14,330 nt of DNA from Parachlorella kessleri (taxonomy: Eukaryota > Chlorophyta > Trebouxiophyceae > Chlorellales > Chlorellaceae), in the NCBI GenBank assembly GCA_001598975.1, contig BBXU01001461.1, positions 1 to 14,330 of the forward strand, read 5' to 3'. Positions within the stretch are counted from its first letter, which is position 1; the number at the start of each line of letters is the position of its first letter. The notes under the pieces were generated by a model that did not search any database, had not been told where the DNA came from, and saw nothing but the letters and a program-made list of their open reading frames with translations. Positions 1 through 8,600 of this stretch are shown here, piece after piece. The position numbers and the translations under genes are program-made.

Positions 1-274
1 GGGCGCGCGTGCGAGGGGGGGTGCGTGAGGGGCCAGGGGTTGTCAGGTGGGGGAACCTACCTTAGGCTTCATAGGCAAGACTGCCGTTGCCAAGGTGGCC
101 TGCATAGGCAGCAGGGCTTAACCTAGGCTTGTCTAATATTTTGAGGCGAGAGTCACTGGTGCAGTGACGAGGAGTTGTCAGTGCAGTTACTTGAGTTTAA
201 ACCCCGCCTGCTGCAGTGGTGACGTCCTTCCAGGCCTTCTGCGTAGCCCTGTCCACTTTCGACAGCAAGATCAT

Positions 275-302
275 GCTCTGACCCAGCTCTGACCCAGCTC
301 TG
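275..302. repeat. Short 12-bp tandem repeat
   Basis: The 12-base unit GCTCTGACCCAG occurs twice in perfect tandem, followed by the first six bases of a third copy. It lies in non-coding sequence and has no evident function. Confidence 0.7.
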
Positions 303-1441
303 TTGGGCGGGGAGTGTTGCTTTCGTGGTGTAATGATGAATGCGAGACAGGTTTGGTAGCTGAGGAGGCGTTGTAGGGTAAGGGGCGTGTGGTAAGGTGG
401 GATGTGACGTGTGATGAGTTCATGGTAGGACACCCAGATAGTTTTCAGGAGCTGCACAAGGTTGTTCCGTGGTGCTGCGCTTAGTAGTTTTTTTAACGGC
501 ACGGAGGTTGTAGGACAGGTTGTGAAGACTTGCTTGTTCGGCTTGCAACTTGGAATTCCCCCTGCCGCCGTGTCTTGAGTTGAAAGGTCTGCCTTGCACT
601 AAGGTCTGCGCTAAGGTTTTGGTAGGGTGACTGTGTGTCCATGTGCGTATGGGCTGTTGTGGTGTGTGACAATCCGGCGGTAACTTGGATTGTGGGGGGG
701 CGGGCTGGTGGGCTGATGAGTGTTGCTGGGAAACCCCGGTCAGGATTTTAGAAGAATTATGCAGATTCTCATTTTTCGAATGCTTGAGGACGCCTTGTTA
801 CCACCTCATGCGGTTACATGACATGATGCAATGCTGTGGTGAACTGCTGACCCAGCATTGGTACCTTGTTCTCTTTTCCACGTACTCCTCGTAGGGAAGT
901 CCTTTGAGGAATGTCTGCTGTTTACAGCCCCTGTGCCCTTACTGCTGGCAATCGATGAACTTGATGTGCCTCGATGGCAAGGTGGCAGGGTGGGGCCTGT
1001 GCCGTATTGATATGGTTGTGTATCTCCCATGATGTCACCGTTAATTATGCCATCAACTTAGTAAAGAGCTCGGCTTGCGGCCCTGCTGACGACAAGGGTT
1101 TCTGCTGGTCGGCAATGAGAGCCTTGTCCTTGAAAAGATTTAACAGGACTTTCAACAAGGTGGCTGGCTTCTTGTTTCCTAAAGTTTTGCCATGAACAGG
1201 GGACGCCTGCGAGCCCTCACAAGGCCCCACGGATCGTGACAGGTCCTCCGGTATGGTGCAGTGAAGCGCTCTTGCCCCCATGTCGCTTATGCTATCACCC
1301 ATAAGATCGCACCACCTGCCAACTCCTACAAGGATTGCGCTGTGGGGAGTCCGAGCGGCATTTTTGCCAGACAGCTGTGGCCCTTTAAGGATAAAGTCCC
1401 AACAAGCATATGATGGACACGTTACACCACCGGATTTCCAG

Positions 1442-1504
1442 ATGGCTGCCGCCCTGGAAAGGCCTCTCCACTACTGCAAGGAGGAGTTTGCGCGCGTGTC
1501 CGAG
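1442..1504 (+). other. Weak candidate exon, product unknown
   Basis: This 63-nt stretch starts with ATG directly after a CAG, so it could be an initiator or a splice acceptor. It gives 21 codons with the G/C-ending codon preference of the real exons here (peptide starting MAAALERPLHYC and ending EEFARVSE), and ends at GAG before GTGTGA, a possible donor. A possible following exon begins after the CTGCAG at about 1643-1648 in a compatible phase, but only a short open frame follows and a TGTAA lies close by. I do not recognise the peptide. It may be a relic exon or chance. Confidence 0.15.
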
Positions 1505-1867
1505 GTGTGACTAATCCCTACGCGGCACACGTGGGAAGATGGGATCTCTCTACCTACGCCATAGGACGGTGGATATACTGCATGAAGCGTGGCATTCTTC
1601 CAGGCTCCCTGTCAATACTCGGCGTTGTCACCGCCGCGGTGCTGCAGGTCCTCTTAAGTCCCTGTAAATCAGGCCCACAATGTCACCGCAGCCCACAGCG
1701 ACAGGTCGTGCTCACAAACCCAGTCCAGGTGAGGTTCGCAGGGAGTTGAGAAGGGCTCAGACCTGGGGTGCATTGCTCGTTGACCGCGTGAGGCATGCAC
1801 CGGTGTCACGATAAGTTAAAAACCCGCAGCCCTTTGTTGCCACATAAGCAGGAGTCCCTCTGCCAAG

Positions 1868-3425
1868 ATGCGATTCTTGCTGGCTACTGCCCTGCTATTG
1901 CTGTGCGCGGCAAGGTAGGAGCACCTTCCACAGTCCTTTCAGACCCCTAGGTACTCGTGCGCTGGCCTGGGCATTGTGTGTATGTAGCTCCTCCTCTAGT
2001 CTAGCCTAGTCTACTCTAGTCTAGTCTAACAGCATACCGCCACCTGACCATGCTGCCCCCTCTAGCCTAACTTGTGCAATTGGGTTGCAGAAGCTTAGAC
2101 TCCAAGCAGCGCCGTAAACACTCCAATACACGCGCTGAAGCACTACCTTCCGCTTCCCATTGCTGCAGTGCGCAGGCACATAACTACCAAAATAGAGTGA
2201 AGGCTCAGCTCGGTGGACAGTGGGAGGTAAGGGCGTACGTTGACCTGCTTACAAGCGCTGAGATTGTGTAGTGCCCCTGACCGGCATCCCTCTGCGGAAG
2301 GCTTCGTATCTTTGTAAGCCACCCCCCTCCTCCCCTGCCCAACGCACAGCGGTACCTAGTGCGGATCCCCTCTCCCCCTATTTCTACCCCTGGACCCTCC
2401 CTGCCGCTGCAGGTGCCCCCTGTGAACACGGCCTCTTCTGGCAGCTTCTCAGCCCATTACTACACCAGCGACTACGGCTACCTCAAGTGGAAGCTGAACC
2501 TCTACAATGTGAAGGACGTCATCAAGGCTCATATCCACCTGGTGAGTCAGTATACCCTACCATGTACCTATATCCCGGCATCCCTAATTACCTCAAATAC
2601 CTAACACAGCCTCATGCGCCTGTCATGCAATGCCCGCAACCCTCATCGTGTGCTAAGAAATGTGAATCATTATGACATGCTTCGATACTTTCCCATGCTG
2701 GTCAGTGAAACACTTGAAAATATTGCGTTCTGGACCGCAGGGCGGTGTTGGCCAGGAAGGCGACGTGGCTGTGGTGCTCTTTGACACTAGCAAGTCCCCC
2801 TTCAGCAGCAAGAACGGTAGGATCCATAACCGGTGCTGGCCCTGTGTGGCCCACCTTTGGGAGCCAAGCAGCGAGCTCTGGGAGAGCAAAGCTGTGGATG
2901 ATGGCAGCTGTCAAAACCCATTGCGTCATCGTAACACCCCTTGTGTGCTGAAGCGGGGTTTGTCAGACCGCACTTAACATGCAGTGCTGGGCCGGAACAC
3001 CCGTGCACGCACTGAGGCTTTCCATTTGCCTTGTGCAGTGTGGTTCACTGGCAAGATCTACGCTGCCGACCTTACCGGGCCGCTGGCCGGCAAGCACGTG
3101 TCAGACCTGCTTGACTACATCAAGAATGGGCAGGCATACGTGAGTACCAGTAGGAGTAGAGATGTAGGTTGATGGCACTGCACCGCTAGTCTGGGGTTGG
3201 GAAGTGTTGCCTGCATTCTGCAAGGGCTACGGACCAGCCGCTGAGCAAAAGCCCACTGCCGATGGGTCTCCTAGTTGCAAGTGAGAAATTAAATGGAAAG
3301 CTACCGAGACCGGTTGAAATGTGCTCCCTTTCAAGAGCTGGTCTATGTGTTGGTGGGCGCAGGTCAACGTCCATACCCAAGCCTGGCCCGAGGGCGCAAT
3401 TCGTGGCCAGCTAGAGTATTACTGA
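1868..3425 (+). CDS. Secreted CHRD-domain protein, six exons
   Basis: Exons: 1868-1914, 2169-2226, 2413-2541, 2741-2816, 3039-3139 and 3363-3425 (TGA at 3423-3425). All introns are GT-AG and the join gives 157 aa. Residues 1-19 form a classic signal peptide: Met-Arg, a Leu/Ala-rich core and an Ala-Gln-Ala cleavage site before His-20. The rest is one CHRD domain (a beta-rich fold named from chordin and also found in bacterial, algal and fungal secreted proteins). Its marks are VPPVNTASSG near residue 36, YLKWKLNLYNV with KAHIHL about residues 60-78, a GDVAVVLFD strand in exon 4, and the closing VNVHTQAWPEGAIRGQL. The two His motifs (HIH and VNVHT) are the usual conserved core. The family has no established enzymatic activity; an extracellular or cell-wall location is inferred from the signal peptide. 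Exon 2 could instead start at 2091, which adds 26 codons in frame, but that breaks the clean signal cleavage site, so 2169 is preferred. The next gene downstream lies on the same strand but has its own signals. Confidence 0.85.
1995..2029. repeat. Imperfect CTAGT repeat in intron 1
   Basis: Seven tandem variants of the pentamer TCTAG/CCTAG/TCTAC lie in intron 1 of the CHRD gene, with a further TCTAGCCTAA at 2061-2070. It is a simple intronic repeat with no visible role. Confidence 0.6.
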
Positions 3426-3827
3426 ATGGTGATCAACAAGCGCAAGGGTACTGATGCTGGCACAAAGGTCATACATTGGTACTGTCATTGAATGGTATAT
3501 ACTACACTTGTGGAGCCTCGAAGCGTCCTGTCAAAAGTTCCCGAGCTTGCAACTTAGCTTTTGTTCCTGCCACCTCACACCTTTTGCAATTATCTTTTAC
3601 ATCCGTCAACGTCTTTCTGCAACGTCTGTTTGCGACAGCTGTACTGCACACTGTAAGGCGTAACACTTGGACTTCAAGGTAAATCCCGCCTGCGCCCTAA
3701 CACAGCATGCGCCAAAGCAGACGTGCCAGAGCTGCACAATCTACTGGTGATGGCCCAAAACCAATGGCGCAAACCTTCGGACAGCATTAGACAACACTTG
3801 ACTGGCTTTACTTCAAGGCTAACTTTC
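3426..3827 (+). other. 3' UTR of CHRD gene and upstream region of GNAT gene
   Basis: No coding exon is seen. The first ~230 nt are the CHRD 3' UTR up to the TGTAA at 3652-3656. The following ~170 nt separate it from the preferred GNAT start codon. The GNAT reading frame stays open upstream of 3828 to about 3723, with another in-frame ATG at 3750, so part of this stretch could be coding if a more distal start is used. Confidence 0.5.
3652..3656 (+). terminator. TGTAA polyadenylation signal of CHRD gene
   Basis: TGTAA is the standard poly(A) signal of volvocine green algae. This copy lies 227 nt downstream of the CHRD stop codon, a normal 3' UTR length, and before the next gene on the same strand. 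Confidence 0.55.
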
Positions 3828-5070
3828 ATGGTACTGCAAGTGCAGGCTTGCGCCTTTGGTCGCTTTCAGCAACAAAGCCTCAAATCAGGTGTCGGACCTA
3901 GGAAGTGTCAGCAGTTGAAGGGGCATGTCATGGCCTCGGCTACAGCCCCTGGAAAGCTCGAGGGACTTGCTCTCAGGCCAGCCACTTGGCAGGAGATGCC
4001 TACCATCTTCAGCAAGGTGCTGCAAGCAAGGATGAATCCACTTATCGGTCTTAACCCGCCCGACTTCACCGCTGCGGAAAGCGATGGGCGTCTGGTGGGC
4101 TTTGGGAGGTTGAAGCCGCTGCAGCCTGGGGCAGTGGAGATGACATCAGTTTTTGTTTTCCCGGAACATAGGTAGGTAGGTAGGTAGGTAGGTAGGTAGG
4201 TAGGTAGGTAGGTAGGTAGGTAGGTAGGTAGGTAGGTAGGTAGGTAGGTAGGTAGGTAGGTAGGCATGTTACCTTGCGTCTTGCCTGTGGCGTCTTGGTG
4301 TCCAGCCACTAAAAAACGGCACCCCGGCTGTTCTCAACTTGACCAGGCTGCGGCATCCTCATGTACTCAACTCCAAACTGGGCCCTGCCCCGTGAGGTGG
4401 AAGGGCATGCCTTGTGCAAGTTCTTGTCCTGGTGTTAGTCTAAGTCCCCCCCTTTATAAGGACGGCATAGCTATCCCAACCACGGCTATTTTGTTGTATC
4501 TGTTGCTGCAGGGGCAGGGGTGTAGGAACTGCTATCATCCGGTCCCTCTGTGCCAGTGCCGGCAGTCAGGACGTTTACTTGACAACCATTGGCCGACGGG
4601 TGGCGCTGTACGAGCGTTTTGGGTTTGTGGAGGTGCCACAGTGTGACATCCCTGGGTAAGTAAACCCCTAGCCATGTCTTAATATCAAGTGTGCTGGGGT
4701 TCTGCCAACAGATGTGGCAACCGGGAACCGATGATTTCTTCAATCTACGAAGGGCATGACTGTGTGTGGCTCGGAGTTGCAAGCCGCCTGTCGTTCAAGG
4801 GTAGGGCTGCAATGGCGCGTGGCACACGAGCAGGCAAAGTGCCGTGAGGAAGTTTGCGGCCAGATGCACCTGCGGACCCACTAGACGTACGTTCTTAAAG
4901 CTAGCATTCTTTAAGGCATCCTTCACGCTAGTGGAGACAGCAAAGCAGCAGCATTGTTCCCTTGCAGGCCCCTCCAATTTGAGTTCCGAGCTGGGACTGT
5001 TGTTGCAAAAGTGGCAGCGAACGACCGGCTGGTGGTGTTGCGGAGGCAAGCTGGGGCCAAGGCTGCCTAG
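3828..5070 (+). CDS. GNAT-family N-acetyltransferase, probably plastid-targeted
   Basis: Exons: 3828-4171, 4512-4655 and 4968-5070 (TAG at 5068-5070); 591 nt, 197 codons counting the stop. GT-AG introns, both in phase 2, join to give a complete GNAT fold. After LALRPATWQEM (first strand and helix) come NPLIGLNPPDF, a GRLVGFGRLKPL strand, and VEMTSVFVFPEHR. The acetyl-CoA pyrophosphate loop is RGRGVG, made exactly across the first intron, followed by TAIIRSL. Motif B is ALYERFGFVEVP. Exon 3 supplies the last strands (FEFRAGTVVAKVA and DRLVVLRR). The family moves an acetyl group from acetyl-CoA to an amine; the substrate cannot be read from sequence. From Met at 3828 the first ~40 residues are rich in Gln, Ser, Val and Arg and have no acidic residue, as in algal transit peptides. 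In-frame ATGs at 3930 (best initiation context, 163 codons with the stop) and 3750 are alternatives. Exon 1 ends inside a (TAGG)24 microsatellite. Confidence 0.85.
4169..4264. repeat. (TAGG)24 microsatellite spanning a 5' splice site
   Basis: There are 24 perfect tandem copies of TAGG over 96 bp. The first copy overlaps the end of GNAT exon 1, whose last codon before the intron starts CAT-AG, so the intron donor GTAGGT at 4172 is the first of 23 overlapping GTAGG donors. The rest of the array is the first ~93 nt of the intron. On the minus strand it would read as a Pro-Thr-Tyr-Leu repeat, which is not a gene. Confidence 0.95.
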
Positions 5071-5315
5071 TAAGTCAAGGGTATAACACGCCCCTAGAGG
5101 GTTGTGGTGCTCACCCAGCAGGTTGAGCATAAGCCTGTGCTTCTAGAGCAGCGTAACAAAACTCAGTTTTGGTAACAGAAGTGTCACTCCAGCGCCGGGT
5201 TGCTCCTTTGCTTATACTACAAAGTCGCAACCTGCGCCCAAGCTGCTTGCACCTTCACACCTCATCTTGCCCAAGCAGGCCCTCCGGGAACCTCCTGGCT
5301 ATGCACTGTACTTTG

Positions 5316-5320
5316 TGTAA
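5316..5320 (+). terminator. TGTAA polyadenylation signal of GNAT gene
   Basis: TGTAA lies 246 nt after the GNAT stop codon, matching the spacing seen in the other genes of this window. The other + strand copy, at 5513-5517, is farther away and would overlap the transcript of the opposing gene. Confidence 0.5.
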
Positions 5321-5478
5321 TAGCTGTGGACCACATCCCTAGCCGCCCCCGAAGTATACAGTAATCTCGGCATACACACAAGATTACTCAGACAACGGCC
5401 TTCGGCCCTATTACCCCCAAAATGCACCTGCTATCCGCTTGACAAAAAAAGAACTCCAAAAAACTGTTTATGCGTATC

Positions 5479-5483
5479 TTACA
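5479..5483 (-). terminator. TGTAA polyadenylation signal of the DNA polymerase gene
   Basis: TTACA on the given strand is TGTAA on the minus strand, 188 nt downstream of the polymerase stop codon at 5671-5673. The two convergent transcripts would end about 160 bp apart. Confidence 0.5.
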
Positions 5484-5670
5484 GCCCGTCTGCTACAACC
5501 CAGTATGGGTAATGTAAAATATCTGTGTCAGAGAACAGTACACTCCACTGAATACCAGCTCCTCCTGTCCAAACACTCCAGTCACCCCTGGGATATACTC
5601 ACACACTGGTCAGTCTGATGCCTCGCTCATGTCTGCACACCGTCCCAGAGCTGCTGCTGCGCTGCCAGCC

Positions 5671-8600
5671 TCATTTGAAGTCATGGAAGAAGCGCATATG
5701 CCATGGCACATAGGCCAGCCCCAGCGTCTCGAAAATGTCAGTCTCAGTGTGGCAGTCCACCTCTGGCTCGAGCTCTCTCTCACCCGCCCCGCCCTCCCCC
5801 GCCGCTACATCGCTCTCCTCACCGCTGCTTGCGTCACCCCCCCGCTGTCTCCGCCGCTTGATCCTTGGCACCTGCTAGCAACCAACCGACAATGGAGGTA
5901 CCCCTCCTATAAACAAAACCTCAACTAAAGTGCCAGAGCCCCATGGTGCAACTCCTCCTGTTGCAACCTTCTGCCGCAGCACAGCAACCATGGGGTACTC
6001 AAGTGAATATCATACACTGGTGCCAAAATATTTGCAGTCCGGCAAGACTGAACAACAAACTTAAAGCTCTCGTTATGCATGTGGCGCATCCATGCTAGTT
6101 TGGAACACACGCCCATTCATGCAGCGCGTGCCGCGCCTTGGTAGCATTAGTCAAAGCAAGGTATCACCCCCTGCAGCAGCCAGCCCCGCCCGTTGCGAAT
6201 CAGAGGATTGGCAAGTGCAGCCCAGTGAGGGTCGCTTACCATCACTTGGTCGCTGAGCTTGAAGCCGGTTGCAGCGGGGTTGAAGCGCCGTGCCACCTCT
6301 GGCACAGCGTAGTTGGCCCAGTGGCGCGTGGCGCGGCAGAAGCTCATGCTGTTGGCGAAGTAGTTGACAGCGTAGGGCGTCAGCGCGTGGGAGTACAGCT
6401 GCAGGCAGGCAGGTGGTCTGGTGGTCTTGTTTGGGGGGTGGGGGGAAGGGAGAGGGTTGCAAGTGTGGGTTGGACAACGCCTTGCCACGAGAGACTCGCC
6501 GGTCCACACCTAAGGAACAAAAATCGCACTGGGCTAGGTGGTTTCCCCCCCTCCCATTTTGTTTTGCGGTCCGCCGGCAGTCCCAGAGCAGCACTGGTGG
6601 CAACATTGCAGGCCCACCCCAACAGGCTGCTTGACACACCAGCCCTCACACATTCCCAAGCGCCGTGCAGGCGCCTTGCAGCAGCAGCCATGCAAGCAGT
6701 CGCCATTCATTGCTTGCCATGTCTCAACCACCAACAACGATGGCAGCGGCAGCCCGGCAGCAGCAGTTGCTAGTCCCTGCTTGCCTTGAAGTCAATGCGC
6801 CTCTCGCAGGGGGCCCCCGGCGGCCGGCACAGGCCCATCCAGCTAGCCCGGACAGTAGAGGCCTCGTGGGGGCGCCGCGGATGCATCTCATCGAGCAGGA
6901 GGCCCTCGTCTAGCAGCCGGCCCAGCAGCTGCAGCACGCAGTGTGGGGCACAGTGTCGGTGCAGTTGAGGGTTAACGAGGAGGGCAGCAGGTAGCCCATG
7001 GGGGCACCACGGGTGTATTTTGCAACAGCGGGCTTAGCAGCTGCAGCACGCTGGGGGGCCCTCTGTGCAGTGTGGGGGATAGTTCATGGTACCAAGGAGG
7101 GTAGCAGGGCGCACAGGAGCAAGGCAACGCGTGGAGGCACCCCATGCAGCAGCAAAGGGACCTTGTCCAGCAGCAGCCGTCTGTTCCCTTCAGAGGCATA
7201 CCGATGTATCGTGGCAAGCATGCCCTGCGCCGCCCCACCTGGGTAATGAAGGCTCCGCAGTCGCGGTCTTGCAGGCTGGGAGGCAGGCACAGCAGCATGT
7301 CGATGTCACCTACCAAGCCAAGGGGGCACAGCCGTCCAAGTCAGCGCCTTTGGTTGTCGGGCTCTACCTAGCCCGGCTGGGACGTACTGGGGGCGTTCAT
7401 GAGGGCTGGCCGGTGGGCAGTGGGGTATTCTGTGAACGCTGCTCGGTGTTTGCGGGCAGACTGCCGGCAGCACCTTGCTAGCTGGGCGACCAGAACGGAG
7501 CAATAAGTGGCAAGACGGCAATACAACCACAGATATTTCCATGGGACAACCAAACCGACCAACAGTGCAGCCAACAGCATCGTTGAACTCGGCGCACCAG
7601 GAGAGGCCCAGCCACTACCACAGCTCAGTGCGTCATCCTCCCAGTGACATACCCAGCGGCACAGCAGCGCCCTGTCCACGGACACCCTGTAAACCCTCAG
7701 CCAACTCACTTGATGTGGGCTTGCCCCTGCAGTAGCTGCCGGTGGCGAAGGCAAAGGTGCGCTCCACGTCCGCGGCTCCCCAGCCCTCACACAGCTCAAA
7801 CACCGCCTGCCGCACGATGGCCTCAGCCGCGGCTATCTCCGCCCGTGGAATCTGCCTCAGCATCTGGTCATAGTACTGGATCCCCACCTGCACACTACCA
7901 GCCAGAGAATGGCTTGGTGCTGGGGTAACGAGCCCTCCCTGCCTTCGCTCCTTGCCGCTGCCTGCATGTCCAACAGTGGGCGCCGGCAGGCTGGCTGACG
8001 GGTGCACCTGGCGGTACCGAAGCCATGTATTTTAAGATATCAGCACAGCTTGGTCTAAGAGGTTTCCTATACTAGTCTCATACTATTTTCAGTTGGTTTA
8101 CGTCACCACATAATAGTCATAGGCAGCGCATCTTAGTGATCTACCTCTGCCGTCAGTCAAGCAGGGGCCTACAGCCACAGCAGGCCACTCAGGTGACTGG
8201 GCGGACCACTGTATTAATTGAATTTGGTAATGCTGACGGCCCCGCACCTTCTGCTGCTCCGTCAGATCCTTCCGGGCCCGCAAGTCGTCCAAAGACCTAC
8301 AGCCGGCAGCATACCAGCGCTGGGCCGTGGCAGGGCCGGCGCCCCAGACTTCGTTGAACAGGGCCAACACCTGTAGGGACAGCAGTTACAGGGTCAGGAG
8401 GCTACGCCCAACAGTCCTTAGTAACCTGCAGCGCACACCAGCTGGAGTAATCGGCCGGGCTTGCAACCACGGTGCGGCAGGCGCCCAATCGCTGTTGGAT
8501 GGACACCAAGCGAGAGTATAACTCTAACCTGGAAGGGCAGTTGGTGCCACAAATGTGAGCCATCAGGCACTGCCGACACAGGTGACGGGCCTGACAAAAT

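Larger units (their letters stand above)
1..1867. other. Gene-poor upstream region, no confident gene
   Basis: No open frame on either strand of this 1.9 kb reads like a known protein family. The translations are rich in Cys, Trp and His with scattered stops, as in non-coding DNA. The first ~50 bases are G-rich low-complexity sequence. The last few hundred bases must hold the promoter and 5' UTR of the CHRD-domain gene that starts at 1868, but I see no clear TATA box. Exons of an unrecognised gene cannot be excluded; one weak candidate is listed at 1442-1504. Confidence 0.5.
5071..5670. other. Convergent intergenic region, two 3' UTRs
   Basis: This 600 bp lies between the stop codons of the GNAT gene (+) and the DNA polymerase gene (-), which face each other tail to tail. 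It holds one TGTAA on each strand at the expected distances, an A-rich stretch around 5445-5470, and a second + strand TGTAA at 5513-5517. No coding exon is seen. Confidence 0.6.

Noticed and set aside
685..1302. Overlapping ORFs of 69-85 codons on both strands
   Set aside because: No recognisable domain, no splice-compatible neighbours and atypical composition; treated as non-coding.
2271..2675. + strand ORF of 134 codons in the CHRD gene
   Set aside because: It is a different frame from the CHRD exon 2413-2541, running through two introns.
3908..4309. Minus-strand ORF with Pro-Thr-Tyr-Leu repeats
   Set aside because: It is the complement of the (TAGG)24 microsatellite plus antisense of GNAT exon 1; no family resemblance.
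4712..4847. Possible GNAT exon after CCAACAG at 4711
   Set aside because: It joins in phase but adds sequence unlike GNATs. The exon at 4968 restores the terminal strands (FEFRAGTVVAKVA) perfectly, so 4656-4967 is treated as one intron.
6138..6773. Long + strand ORF of 211 codons
   Set aside because: It is antisense to two polymerase exons and an intron; its length reflects high GC and no homology is seen.
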